Positions 23,277-36,577 of a stretch of DNA of 64,000 nucleotides are shown here, one piece after another (the stretch's first letter is position 1; every line of letters starts with the position of its first letter). The position numbers were made by a program, and so were the translations under genes. The notes below the pieces were generated by a model. It was not told the origin of the DNA. It searched no databases and worked only from the letters and a program-made list of their open reading frames with translations. Source of the stretch: Strongyloides papillosus (lineage: Eukaryota; Nematoda; Chromadorea; Rhabditida; Strongyloididae); NCBI GenBank assembly GCA_005656395.1, contig SRSI01000019.1, forward strand, positions 372,001 through 436,000. The letters run 5' to 3'.

Positions 23277-23815
23277 CTTTTTGGCAAAATATGGTAATAA
23301 GAATTCTTACTAACTTTAAGCAATATTTATACAAATATTTTACCTTAAAAAGTTGTTTACATACCAAAACTGTAATGTAAGGTCAATTTATTGCAATACT
23401 TTTTAATGTAGCAAATATATTGTATCAAAGTGAACGGAGAAATTATTTAAAAATTCAAGTTTTAGCATAATCTTTGACTTTTCAAAAATAATTTTTTCAC
23501 ATCAAAATGCGATAAATAAAAGTTTTATAATAATTAAATTAGCATTTTTTCCATTATAAATTATTTTTAATTTATCAAATTACGATCATGTTGGTATAAT
23601 TTGAAAATTTTTGCAAATTTTTTACAATAAATTGTTATGGTGATGCCTTTGTGAAAATAATATTTTTTAGGTGTTGCATTTTCTACATAAATGATTATCG
23701 GAGTTTTTTAAACGAGAAAGAAAATATATCAAATAAATATTTTTATTTTAAAGTTTGGTAATTTAATTTTATTTATGGGTTCTTTTGTACATAAATTTAA
23801 CCATTCGAAATAATT
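23277..23815. other. Intergenic, AT-rich
   Basis: Spacer between the peptide gene and the first glycosyltransferase; no gene seen. Confidence 0.5.
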
Positions 23816-25121
23816 TTACCCCAATTTTCTACATTTCCCTTTCATATGAGGATAGTATCTTGTAAGATTTCTGTTGAATTCATTTTTTAAGCGGAGAAAG
23901 ACTTTCCAAGAACTTTTTTTTTCAATTTTTTCATTAACATTTAATGACTTTTTAATACCTTTATGGACAGTGAAAACATCATTCATTATGGCAAAAGAAA
24001 AGTTTTGGAAACACATTATGTGTGCTAAGTGACTATTTGAACGAATTCTATAAGGGAATCTTTCATCATGAAATGGTACTCTATCGTCACCAACAAATTG
24101 TGGTTCCCATGAATGGCGTTTATTAAGCATTGTAAATGATATACTTGTTTGATTAAAATCTTCTTTTGTTTCGAACCAACTTCTTAGATTGGGTATGTTG
24201 TGGCCCATTTTATAGAAAAACCAATGAAATACGTAAGCTTTTTTATTTTTATAGAGTTCATATAATTCGGTTTTGAGTTTTGGGACAGAAACAGTCTCAC
24301 GGATCTCAAATCTCCTGTGGACTAAGACTAAATTAGTTTCGTTATCATTCAGAATTTCTTTTTCAGCTAATCTTGATACTTTACTTTCATAATTCAATGA
24401 TGAATAGTTTTCTATATCACCAGATAAAAATAACCTTGTTCTTTTACCTATTCTAGCTATATTTCTAGCAGCATTTATTGGGTAGTTTAGAAAATATTTC
24501 GGTGAGAATTTTATAAATGATAGAACCTTAGCAAATTTTTCCATTACGTCACCTCTTGGTTTTTTTATTCCTTTTAATATTACATGGGGACATTTATCAA
24601 AATTACCTTTATTGAAGAAAAAATGTAGTGATATTTTTGTTGTGTCAAATATGTATTTAAAATATTCCAACACTTGGAAATGCAGTATGTCAAATTTATT
24701 ATATTTGGAACAATATTTATGTTTATTGAAGATACACTCTGTTTCATGCGGTGTTGGTACCAATAACGCCACTGATATTGGGCCTTCCCAAATAACAATC
24801 TTAAAAATTAGTGAATCATTTGATAAAAAATATTATTATTACTTGTTCAGCAAGGTATTTAATATATCCTGTCGTAGCATGTAGAACTAGTGTTATTCGT
24901 GTACTATCTTTAGTAAGATTCATTGAATCTTTCCAATAATAGTATGCTACACAATAACGCTCATTATGTTCTAATGTTTCTGTAACTCTTACTTTAACCT
25001 TTGGTATCTTAAAAAAATGTAATTAATAAAAATATAAAGATTGGAACTTTACCTTATAGAAATTTAACAAACAATTAACAGATGTAACTATCAAAAATTG
25101 TATCAAAATATATAGTCTCAT
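23816..25121 (-). CDS. GT49-family glycosyltransferase, array copy A
   Basis: This is a LARGE/B4GAT1-type (GT49) glycosyltransferase, expected to act in the Golgi lumen adding a sugar to a glycan. Exons 25121-25053, 25007-24843 and 24799-23816 give 405 residues, all with phase 0 splices and introns of 43 to 45 bases. Residues 1-18 are a hydrophobic signal or short signal anchor. Exon 2 has an ERYCVAYYYW motif. In exon 3, WEGPISVALLVPTP is followed by YPINAARNIARIG, then a DIE triplet (residues 206-208) at the place of the DXD metal site, then VHRRFEI, FHWFF, WEPQFVGDDRVPFHDERF and finally the VHKG motif near residue 356. The donor and acceptor sugars cannot be read from the sequence. Confidence 0.88.
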
Positions 25122-25583
25122 TTTTTCTTAAACAAATCCAATATTAATAACTATGAACAATTGAATTTTTATGAATCTCAGTAATTTATAATAATTTAAT
25201 ATATTTAATGATTAAATAGTTTCTTTTGTCAAATTTAAACAAAAATATTTTATCAATATTTCAATATTTATGTTCCATCATAAAAGCAATAACCATACCA
25301 AGCTTTTACTATTCATAACGATTTTTTCTTCTATTGACGATGTGGCAGTCAAAAAATTAATATATTTATAACAGATTATATTATTAACACCACCAACTTA
25401 TTTGCTAACATCAAACAATAATCAAACAACAAACAGCAAAATCATCATCTACGCAAATGATTTCTGAAATTTTTAATCAAAAACAAAATATTAAATAAGT
25501 ATTTTTATTCTTAATTTTAATATGTTAATTCAATTTATCTATAGATCCTTTTATACGTGAATTTTTTATATTCGAAATAATGT

Positions 25584-26894
25584 TTAGCTTATTTTTTTAC
25601 AATGCTCTTTCATATGAGGATAGTATGTCGTAAGGTTTCTATTAAATTCCTTTTTTAAGCGATGAAAAAGTAACTTTGTACTTCTTACTTCATGTTTCTC
25701 AAAATGTTTTAACCACTTTTTGACACCCCTATGGACAGTGAAAACATCATTCATTATGGCAAAAGAGAAGTTTTGGAAACACATTATATTTGCTAGGTGA
25801 CTATTTGAACGAACTCTATAAGGAAATCTTTCATCATGGAATGGTACTCTGTCATCACCAACAAACTGTGGTTCCCATTTAGAGCTATTGTTAAGTATTA
25901 CAAAGGATATACTTGTTTCATTTAAATTTTCTTCAGTATTGAACCAATCATTCAATCCAGGTATAATATGACCCCGCTTAAAGAAAAACCAATGAAATAC
26001 ATAAGCTGCTTTATTTTTAAAAAGTTCATATAATTGGGTTTTGAGTTTTGGGACAGGAACTGTCTCACGGATCTCAAATCTTCTGTGGACCAAAACTAAA
26101 TTAGTTTTGTTATTATTCAGAATTTCTTTTACAGCTAATCGTGATACTTTGCTTTCGTAATTCATTGAAGAATAATTTTCGATATCACCAGATAAAAATA
26201 ATCTCGTTCTTTTACCTATTCTTGCTATATTTCTAGCTGTATTTATTGGGTAGTGGCGGAAAAATTTTGGTAACGACTTTATTAATGATAAAGTTCTAGA
26301 AAATTTCTCAATTACATTGCCCTTTGGTTTTTTTATTCCCTTTAATATGACATGAGGGCATTTATCGAGGCTATTTTTTTTGAAGAAAAAATGCATTGAT
26401 ATTTTGGATGTATCAAATAAATATTTAAAATATTCGAATACTTGGAAATGCAATATGGTGATTTTGTCATATTTAGAACAAAGTTTATGTTTTTTGAACA
26501 TACATTCTGTTTCTTGGGGTGTTGGTACAAAAAAAACTACTGATATTGGCCCTTCCCATACTTCTATCTAAAAAAATTAGTGAATCATTTGATAAAAAAT
26601 ACTATTATTACTTGTTCAGCAAGGTATTTAATATATCCTGTCGTAGCATGTAGAACCAGTGTTATTCGTGTACTATTTTTTGTAAGATTCATTGAATCTT
26701 TCCAATAATAATATGCAACACAATAACGTTCATTGTGTTCTAATGTTTCTATAACCCTTACTTTAATTTTAGGTGATGTCTTTAATGAAATGTTAATGAT
26801 AAAATTAATAAGATTGAAATTTTACCTTAAAGAAATTTAAAAAACCATTAGCGTATATAACTATCAAGAATTCTATCAAAATATATAGTCTCAT
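25584..26894 (-). CDS. GT49-family glycosyltransferase, array copy B
   Basis: The structure matches copy A: exons 26894-26826, 26779-26612 and 26567-25584, giving 406 residues. The N-terminal hydrophobic segment is MRLYILIEFLIVIYANG. Family landmarks are intact: WEGPISV, NTARNIARIGKRT (Thr replaces the usual Ala), LSGDIENYSS with the DIE triplet, WEPQFVGDDRVPFHDERF and VHRGVKK. Differences from copy A are spread over the acceptor-side region (around GHIIPGLNDWF) and the C-terminal tail, while the core is nearly constant. That pattern suggests the same chemistry with drifting acceptor or partner contacts, which is an inference. Confidence 0.88.
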
Positions 26895-27339
26895 TTTTTT
26901 TTAAAAAATGCAATATTGATAACTGTTAACAATTAAATATTAATATGTTTCAGTAATTTATAATGATATATTATATTTAATGATTAAACAGTTTTGTTTT
27001 GTCAATTTTTAACAGAAATATTTCCATTAAATCTTCAATATTTATATTACAACGAAAAAGCAAAAACCGAAAAGAGGTTTTACAAATTTTTACAATATTT
27101 TTTTGCTTTTGAGTAATTAATGGTTACAAAAGTTAGTATATTTACAACATATTATTTCATTTGTATTATTAACTTTTTTTAAAGAATCAAACGATAATCA
27201 AAGAACGAACACCAAAATCACTTTCTACGCAAATGATTATTGGAGCTTTTAATTGAAAAGTAACATAAATAAAGTAAATATTTTAATTTTTTATTATTTT
27301 ATGGATCCTTTTAGTACATGAATCTAACCATCAAAAAAA

Positions 27340-28652
27340 TTAGTTTAATTGTTTACAATGTTCTGACATATGAGGATAGTAGGTTGTAATGTTATTATTG
27401 AATTCTTTTTTTAATTTATTAAAATTTTTTTTTAAAGAAATTAGTTCACTTAACTCATAGTATGTAAAATTTCTTTTAATACCCTTGTGAACAGTAAAGA
27501 CATCATTCATTATAGCAAAGGAAAAGTTTTGGAAACACATTATGATTTGTAGATGGCTGTTTGAACAAAGTCTATATCCAAATCTTTCATCGTGAAATGG
27601 CACCCTATCATCACCAACAAATTGCGGTTCCCATGAAGAGCGGTTACTAAACATTATAAATGATATACTTGCTTCATTTAAATTTTCTTCAGTTTTGAAC
27701 CAATCATCTAATCCATCTATCCAATGACCTTTTTTAAAGAAAAACCAGTGAAATACAAAAGCTTTTTTATTTCTATAAAGTTCATATAACTCGCTTTTAA
27801 ATTTGGGGACAGGGGCTTTCGCAAGAATCTCGAATCTTCTGTGGACCAAAACTAAATTAGTTTCGTTATTATTTAAAATTACTTTTTCAGCTAGTTTTGA
27901 TACTTTGCTTTCATAATTCGATGAAGAATAATTTTCGATATCACCAGATAAAAATAATCTTGTTCTTTTACCTATTCTAGCTATATTTCTAGCAGCATTT
28001 ATTGGATAATGGTAAAAATATTTTGGTAACGATTTTATTATAGATAGGGTGTAGGCATATTTTTCAATTAGATCACCACTTGGTTTTTTGATTCCCTTTA
28101 ATATCACATGAGGACATCTATCAAATCTACCTTTGTTAAAGAAAAAATGCAGTGATATTTTTGTTGTATCAAATAAATATTTAAAATATTCAAATGCTTG
28201 GAAATGCCATATATTAGTTCTATTATATTGGCTACAAAGTTTATGTTTATTAAAGATACACTCTGTTTTATAAGGCGTTGGTACAAACATCGCCACCGAA
28301 ATTGGGCCTTCCCATACGTCTATCTAAAAAATTAATAAATTACTGATAATATATTATTATTATTACTTGTTTGGCGAGGTAATTAATATATCCAGTGGTA
28401 GCATGAAGAACCAATGTTATTCGTTTGCTATCTTTAGTAATATTCATTGAATCCCTCCAATAATAATATCCAACACAATAACGTTCATTGTGCTCTAATG
28501 TTTCTGTAACTCTTACTTTTACTGTATTTGCCTTTAATAAGATATTAATAGCAAAATTTTAAGAAATAAAATTTTACCTTACGTAAACTAAAATTAAAAA
28601 TACAGAAAACAGATTTAATTATAAGAAAGAGTGCTAAAATATATAATCTCAT
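27340..28652 (-). CDS. GT49-family glycosyltransferase, array copy C
   Basis: Exons 28652-28578, 28531-28367 and 28323-27340 give 407 residues with small phase 0 introns (46 and 43 bases). The first exon is two codons longer than in the other copies and encodes a hydrophobic leader (MRLYILALFLIIKSVFC). Motifs present are WEGPISVAMF, YPINAARNIARIG, DIE, VHRRFEIL, FHWFFF, WEPQFVGDDRVPFHDERF and VHKGIK. Instead of FPYRIRSNSHL, this copy has FGYRLCSNSHL, with an extra cysteine just after the conserved block. No disabling change is seen. Confidence 0.88.
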
Positions 28653-29100
28653 TTTTCTTGAAAAATATAATATGTCAACACCGCTAAAAAGTGAATTTTG
28701 AAGATTTAAATTGATTTATAATAATTTAATGTATTTAATGATTAAATAACTATTTTTATTAATTATATATAAATATTTTATTAACTTTTCAATATTTGTA
28801 TTACAAAATAAAAGCAATAAGAGTATCGTATTTTTTTTTCATTTTTTACAATATCTTTTTTGGACTATTGAGAAAGTGTCGGGTACGAAAGTCGAAAAAT
28901 TTAAAACATATTATGTTATTAACATCATTAACCTATTTACTGACACCAAGCAATAATCAAATAATGAATTACGAAATCATGTATTCAAACAAATGATTAT
29001 CGGAGTTTTTTAATTTTAAAATAAAATAGATTAAGTAAATATTTTATAATTTTATTTTGAATTTTTTTGTACTTGAATTTAACTATTAAAAATAAAAATT

Positions 29101-30153
29101 ATATAACTTTTTAGATTTTCCTTTAATATAATGATAAAAATGAGGAAGATTTATATTAAATGTATTTTTAATCTGTAAAAAAACCTTTTTGTATGTCTGA
29201 TTTCATAACTCTTATAATTTTTTAGCCTTCTTCTGATATCCTTATGGATTGTGAAGACATCGAACATGGTACCAAAATAAATGTTTAGACACATTTTTTA
29301 TCTTCTAGGTGGCCATTTGAATGAACAATAGAAAAAATATTTCATCATGAAATAGTACTCTATTATTACCATCGAATTATAGTTCTTATGGAACGTACTT
29401 ATTTAATGTTATCGAGCATATATCTCTGTTTCATTTTAATTTTCTTCAGCATAGAACAAAATTTTTAATATTAGTATAACATGTCAATTGAAAAAAATCA
29501 CTGAAATACAAAAGCTTTTTTATTTTTAAAAATTCAAATAATTTGGCTTTAAGTTTATGGGACAAGAGGTCTCTTAAGAATCTATAGTGGTGACTAGTTT
29601 TTTATCATAAAATAAGGACAATCTTATTCTTTTATTTATTGTAAAAATCACATTTTTGAAAAAAAACATTGTTTATATATATGCATGAAATAAATATTTA
29701 ATTTTTTAATACTGGCAATAAGTCTAATGTTAGTTTTATCATATTAAGTACAATATTTATCTTTATTAAAAATGAATTTTGTTCATGTGGTATTGGTACA
29801 AATACCTCCACCGGTATTCAATTTTCCCATATTTCTATCAAAAGAAGTTAATGAACTATTAATAAATATATTATTGCTACTTGTTTAGCGAGGTATTTAA
29901 CTATATCCTATAATTGGATGAAGAACCAATGTTATCCGTTTGTTATCTTTAGTAAGATTCATTGAATACCTCCAATAATAGTATGCAACACAATAATGTT
30001 CATTGTGTTCTATTGTTTTTGTAACTCTTACTTTTACTGTATATGTCTCTATGAAATATTATTAGCAAAAAATATAAAATTTTAACATTAAGAAAGTTTA
30101 GAAGCAGTCATTGGATGTAATTATCTGGAATTGTGTCAAAATATATAGTCTCA
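29101..30153 (-). pseudogene. Decayed GT49 glycosyltransferase copy
   Basis: The order of pieces is that of the neighbouring genes: a first-exon-like ATGAGACTATATATTTTG near 30153; a second-exon relic near 29880-30030 that still encodes parts of the ERYCVAYYYW and HATTGY region; and third-exon relics with IEIWEN (a stop follows), VFVPIPHE and later pieces of the FHWFF and VPFHDE regions. Several in-frame stops, frame changes and a large internal loss, including the DIE region, are visible. It is about 250 bases shorter than its neighbours, and the borders are approximate. Confidence 0.75.
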
Positions 30154-30639
30154 TTTTTTTTGAAAAAATGCAACATTTCAACACTGCTAACACTTGAATT
30201 CCTGTATGTTTTGATGATTTATAATAATTTAATGCATTTAAAAATAAAAAGAAGCATTCTTGTTAATTATAAATATTTATTTTTATATACTTTTCAATAT
30301 TAATAACAATATTTTTTACAATGAAGAAGGTAGTAGTTACAAAACCTAAAAGATTAAAGCATATAATTTTATTAATATCATTAACTATTTGGTAACATCA
30401 AATAACGAACTGAGAAATCATCTTATACGCAACTGATTTTCGAAGTTTGTGATAAAAAAACTTAATATATCAACCAAATATTTTTATTTTTAATTTTTAT
30501 AATTTAATTCAATTTATTTATGGATCTTTTTGTACGTGAATTTTATTAAACCATAAAAATAAATGATATCTTTATTTCTAATCTATTATTATTGGAATCT
30601 TTAAATAAAGAAATTTAATCGTTAAAAATGGTATTTATT

Positions 30640-31948
30640 TTAAAATATTAATGCTTTACATTTATGTTTCATATTAGGATAAAGTCTTGTAAGATTTCTA
30701 TTAAATTTATAAATTATTTCATAGAAAAGTTTCTTTGAAGTGTGTAATTGATGAGATTCATATTTATTCAACTTTCTTTTAACACCCCTATGGACAGTGA
30801 AGACATCGTTCATTATGGCAAAAGAAAAGTTTTGAAAGCACATTATATGTCCTAGGTGGGTATTTGAACGAGTTCTGTAAGAAAATCTTTCATCGTGAAA
30901 TGGTACCCTATCGTCACCAACAAATTGTGGTTCCCAATTTCGATTTTTATAAGATGTTGTCCAAGATATGCTTACTTCATTTAGATTTTCTTCCGTATTA
31001 AACCACTCATCTAATCCAGCTATTTTATGACCTTGTCTATAGAAAAACCAATGGAACACGAATGCTTTTTTATCTTTATAAAGTTCATATAATTCACTTT
31101 TGAGTTTTGGAACAGGAGCACTCTCAAGAATCTCAAATCTCCTATGGACTAAAACTAAATTATTTTCTTTGTTATTCAAAATTTTTTTTTCAGCTAATCT
31201 CGATACTCTGCTTTCATAATTAAATGAAGAATAATTTTCTATATCACCAGATAGGAACAATCTTGTTCTTTTACCTATTCTTGCTATATTTCTGGCAGCA
31301 TTGATTGGATAATGTTTAAAAAATTCAGGAGCAAGCTTAAGTATTGAAAGCGCTTTGACGTATTTGTCAATTACATTACCACTGGGTTTTTTGATACCTT
31401 TCATTATTACATGTGGGCATTTGTGAAAATCACCTTTCTGAAAAAAAAAATGTAATGATATTTTAGATGTATCAAATAAATATTTAAAATATTCCAATGC
31501 CTGAAAATTTAATATGCTCTCTTTGTCAAATTGTGCACACAAAGTATGTTTATTAAAGATACAGTGTGTTTCATGAGGTGTTGGTACAAATACCACAACT
31601 GACATGGGACCTTCCCATATTTCAATCTAAAGAAGTAATTGACTATTTAATGGAATTTTTATAGTTACCTGTTTAGCAAGGTAATTAATATATCCCACTG
31701 TTGCATGGAGGACTAATGTTATTCTTGTACTATCTTTAGTAATATTCATTAGATCCTTCCAATAATAATATCCAACACAGTAATCACGATTGTGTTCTAG
31801 TGTCTCTGCAACCCTTACTTTAACCTTTGGTCTCTTTAAAGAAATATTTATGAAACAAATATAAAGATTGAAACTTTACTTTATAGAAATTAAAAAAACA
31901 GTTAGCGGATGTAATTACCAAAAGAAGTATTAAAATAAATAGTCTCAT
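30640..31948 (-). CDS. GT49-family glycosyltransferase, array copy D
   Basis: Exons 31948-31880, 31833-31669 and 31626-30640 give 406 residues. The leader is MRLFILILLLVITSANC. Core motifs are intact: WEGPMSVVVFVPTP, YPINAARNIARIG, DIE, VHRRFEIL, FHWFFY, WEPQFVGDDRVPFHDERF and VHRGVKR. The C-terminal end carries a short extra hydrophobic tail (ALIF) not seen in the others. Exon 2 has RDYCVGYYYW in place of ERYCVAYYYW, shared in part with copy E, so D and E may be the closer pair at this end of the array. Confidence 0.88.
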
Positions 31949-32491
31949 TTCTATTGAAAAAAAAACAAAAATAAAACAATATCAAAAATTTCTATTATGT
32001 TAGTGAATTAAATGGATTTTTAACAATTAAATATCCGAAAATTTAGATGTTTTTTAATATTTTTTATTCATTATTTGAAAAAATCATTTATATATTTTTT
32101 AATTTTTTATTCAAAGTACATACAATCATTGCCATATTTACTAATGTTTAAAAATAATTAAAAAAAGATTGCTAAATCATTTCAAAACTTTAAATTAAAG
32201 TTCCGATTGTAATCTCTGATTTCGTTAAATGAAATTATTTTTATTTTTTTACATTGCTGTCATGTTAATGCAATTTGGAATTTTTTTGCAATAAAGTTCT
32301 GGAAAGATTTTTTTTGAAAAATACAATATATCTAAATTTTTTTTATTTTAAATTTTTTTATTCATTTATTTATATATCCTTTTGTACGTCAATATTATTA
32401 TACCAAAAAAATATATTGTTTCTTGACTTTTAATACATTATTATTAAAATATTTAACAATATCAAAATAAATAAAATCATCAAACTAATTT

Positions 32492-33798
32492 TTAATCTAA
32501 AATTTTGCACTTGCCTTCCATATGAGGGTAATACATTGATAGATTTGTATTAAATTCTTTCAATAAGCGTAAAAAGACGTATTTTGAACTTCTTATTTCA
32601 TAACTCTCATAAGCTTTTAGCTTTCTTTTAATACCCCTATGGACAGTGAAGACATCATTCATTATACCAAAAGAAAAGTTTTGGTAGCACATTATGTGTG
32701 CTAAATGAGTATTGGAACGGATTCTATAAGGGAATCTTTCATCATGAAATGGTACTCTATCGTCACCAACAAATTGTGGTTCCCATGAAGGGTATGTATT
32801 TAATGTTAACCAGGATATACTTGTTTCATTTAAATTTTCCTTTGTCTTGAACCAACTTTTTAATTTAGGTATATTGTGTCCAAATGGATAGAAAAACCAA
32901 TGAAATACGTAAGCCGTTTTATTTTGATAGAGTTCATATAATTCTTTTTTAAGTTTTGGGACAGGAACATTCTCAGCGACCTCAAATCTTCTGTGGACTA
33001 AAACTAAATTAGTTTCGTTATTATTCAGAATTTCCTTTACAGCTAATCTTGATACTTTACTTTCATAGTTCAATGAAGAATAGTTTTCTATATCACCAGA
33101 TAAAAATAATCTCGTTCTTTTACCTATTCTTGCTATGTTTCTAGCTGCATTTATTGGATAATGATTAAAAAATTCCGGTAACACTTTCACTATTGACATA
33201 GCTTTAGCAAATTTATCAATTACATTACCTTTTGGTCTTTTGATTCCTTTTAATATGACATGTGGACACGTTTCATAATCATCTTTTTGGAAGAAAAAAT
33301 GTAATGATATTTTGCTTACATCAAATAGATACTTAAAATACTCCAATACTTGAAAATGCAATATATTAGCTTTATCAAATTGAGTACAAATTTTATGCTT
33401 TTTGAAGATGCAGTTTGTACGGTAGGGTGTTGGTACAAATATCACCACAGATATTGGACCTTCCCAAATAGCAATCTTAAAAATTAATAAATTATTTGAT
33501 AAAAAATATTATAATTACTTGTTTAGCAAGGTAATTAATATATCCTGATGTAGCATGGAGGACCAATGTTATTCGTATACTATCTTTAGTAAGATTCATT
33601 GAATCTCTCCAATAATAATATGCAACACAATAATCTTTATTGTGTTCTAATGTTTCCATAACTCTTATTTTTACCTGAGATGACTTTAATAAAGCATTAT
33701 TAGTAAAGAGTTTAAGATTAAAATTTTACCTTACTGAAATGTATCAAGTTGTAAATGAATATGATTCCTATGAATTCTATTAAAACATACAATCTCAT
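32492..33798 (-). CDS. GT49-family glycosyltransferase, array copy E
   Basis: Exons 33798-33730, 33683-33519 and 33475-32492 give 405 residues. The leader (MRLYVLIEFIGIIFIYN) is hydrophobic and has no obvious cleavage site, so it could be a signal anchor, the usual type II Golgi topology. Motifs present are WEGPISVVIFVPTP, YPINAARNIARIG, DIE, VHRRFEV, FHWFFY, WEPQFVGDDRVPFHDERF and VHRGIKR. This is the upstream-most member of a minus-strand array; spacing to the next gene is about 540 bases. Confidence 0.88.
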
Positions 33799-35103
33799 TT
33801 TTCTTGAATAAAGATAATATTTCAACACTATTAACTATTTCAAAAAATTTAAAAAATTCTAGTAATTTTTGCAATAATTAAATAACCAATGATTAAAATA
33901 AAAAATTATTCTTTTTTAATCATGAGGAAAGTTATATATCTATTCATGTAATATTTATCATACAAAGTAAATACAATAAATTTATCAAAATTTACCATTG
34001 ATAATGAAGATTTTTTTTTGTAAAATTATAAATTATATTACAAATATAAAGTTTATTTTTAATTTATTCTGAAAGCTTAAAAATATATTACTTTTTTTCT
34101 AGAGGTTTAAATATACTTTAAAGCATTTATTATTATATCATAATCTTTTTAGAAATTAAGATTTACCACATTTATTTAGTTTAATATCAAATTAAATACT
34201 TTTAACCTTTTTTAATTTAATTTTGCACAATCTCTATTGGTTTAATCTCTTTGATCATTGATTAAATAAAGTTATTTTAAAGTCCTTGAATTATGCGTGT
34301 TTTTGAACTTTGAATGTTTCATGGAAAGATCTCATTTTATGGTAGATAAGTTGTCAAAATAGACAGGAATTTTTTAGATAATTAAAAATTTCAAATAAAA
34401 AAACACTACAAGAAGATGAAACTACTTATCCATTGAATTTACCTCGCATAATAACCAACACTTACCACTAAACGTTAAACAAAATTAGAAAAATCAAAAC
34501 TAATAACCTGCCATTAAACATCACTTATAACGACAATAAATCTCCAGCATAAAATAAAAATAGTCACAAATCGCATTATCATTTCATTTTTTCACCACAA
34601 CCAACCAGACAAATGTGTAACAACGTACATCAAGACAACTTAATCTAAAACAATGGATAACATTAATATTTAATATTTTTACCATAGATTAAATATTACC
34701 TATCATTGTTTTATTCTCTAAAAATAAGGAAAATGTAAAATTATTACACCACCATTGATAATTATCAACATATTAACGTATGTTCACAAATTTTTAAAGA
34801 TTACTCTTAAAATATTTTAAAATATTCTTACAAAATTGATAAATATGTTTGTATAAATAAACGGAGTATGGTAAAATTTGAGAAAGAAACAGAAGATGAG
34901 AAATAAATATTTTTGAATGATTAATATAAACTATATTCTTGAGAATAGTACATTACACAAAGAAAGAAATATATTAAAATATTAAATCAAGTTATATAGT
35001 AAAATATCTTTAGATGAGGCAAATAAAATTTCAAGATATGATAAAAAAACTCCTAATATTTATTTATTTTTTATTATTAAGAGGTGTAAAAAAAGTAATA
35101 AAT
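33799..35103. other. Intergenic, AT-rich
   Basis: Spacer between the glycosyltransferase array and the 3' end of the IgGFc-binding-domain gene. No gene, tRNA or repeat was recognised. The stretch at about 34,400-34,640 is relatively rich in C and A but has no open frame. Confidence 0.5.
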
Positions 35104-36577
35104 TTAATTATTATAACCCAACTCATAACAAGCCATCTTATTCTCCCAAGTATCAATATAATAAGCAATATACTTATCATCACTATACAAAAGATAACTA
35201 TCTGCATTTAGTTGGGAAAGATCAATTATCAATGCAACATATGCATATTTGGTAACTGATAAAACTCTAACATGTGATTTTAAATTAACTAAGGGAATAT
35301 TGTTGAGATAAATGCTGTTCATGTTTGTTTCTTTGGTATAAACTTCGATGAAAGAGCTTGGACGGTATGGAGCAAAAAATGTTCTACCAGTTATGAAGTT
35401 TGATAATGATAAGATGTTCGTTAGACAGGAACCCCCATTTGAACCAAGGATATAATCTCCATTAATAAGGTGTCTTGATGCTCTTAATGAGGATGATACC
35501 GTTGTAATTTGGTACTCAACCGTTCCAGATGGATTATATTGATAGGTATAGAGTGTTGAAATATTATTTGATAAAACAGTTGTATTTTCATTATTAGCTT
35601 GAATAGGAATACTCTGTGCCCCTGTTGCTGGAGGGTAAATAAAAATATTCTTAGTATTCTCAGTTAACAAAAATTTATTATCAGGATACGTATTTGTTGT
35701 TACCCCATCCCATGATGCTAATTGTTGTGGCATGTATGCAGTATAATCACAACCTGATTGTGTTGAGACACATGTTACTGCTGCTACTATGGCTATTGGT
35801 ACTGATGCCTCAATGAGGTATGATGAGTTAATCATTGTTGGGTGGTATTGGCGTACCATTACCTGTTGATCATTACCCATGTTTGCTTTTAATGTTGTTG
35901 TTGATTTTGTGAGGAATTTTCCGTTAACGTAATGAGTAACGTTTACATAAGCATCTTGTTTTAGGGGAAGGAGTTGTATTAGTTGGAATTCGTTTTCTGA
36001 CGGTTCTGGGAGTTGGACCATGTAGTTTTTACCGACACTTTTTGTGCATGGAACTATATTAAATTTATAAGTATGTTATATGTATTATTTTAATAAAAAT
36101 TTACCTAAATATAAATCTTGAAAATCTGGTTTCTTTGTCCATACTTGTGAGACAATCCTTATTGGCGAACTTGCTGTAAGCATAATTCTGTTTTCAGGAA
36201 CTTCTGATATTTGTCCATAACCTGAATATTGTGTAAAAAGAATATCTTCCTTTTTAAATTCATACTAAATGAGGATAAATATTGTAAGAATGGACTTGAA
36301 AACTTACACTATCAACTCCATAAGGTTTAAGGGTGAAAGAAGCCGTTTGTTGGGCATTCTTCTTAATTGACCACCATTGCATGTTAACGATGGTTGAAAC
36401 ATTATTGTCATTAGTTAAGAAAAATTTATAATGATCCGATTCGTGTTTCCTATCTATATTTGCATAAGAAAAGACAAATTCTGTACCAATAGTATGTGGT
36501 ATTGAGTAGGTATAATTTATTCCATGAAAAAGGAATATCAAACTGATAAATATTAAGTATTTCATTTTAATGAACAT
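35104..36577 (-). CDS. Secreted IgGFc-binding N-terminal domain protein
   Basis: Exons 36577-36308, 36264-36105 and 36053-35104, with introns of 43 and 51 bases, give 459 residues; the methionine at 36565 is the likelier start because the hydrophobic leader (MKYLIFISLIFLFHG) begins there. The rest resembles the N-terminal beta-rich domain of IgGFc-binding protein, which is expanded in nematodes: GTEFVFSYAN near the start, SSPIRIVSQVW, a region with C-X6-C around CVSTQSGCDYTAYMP, and a long serine- and threonine-rich middle. It is presumably extracellular, perhaps a mucin-like surface or gut-lumen component. The family role in nematodes is unknown, and binding to immunoglobulin is not implied. 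Confidence 0.78.

Noticed and set aside
31880..31948. Suspected frameshift in the first exon of GT49 copy D
   Set aside because: On recount the exon is 69 bases (23 codons), like its paralogues, and open.
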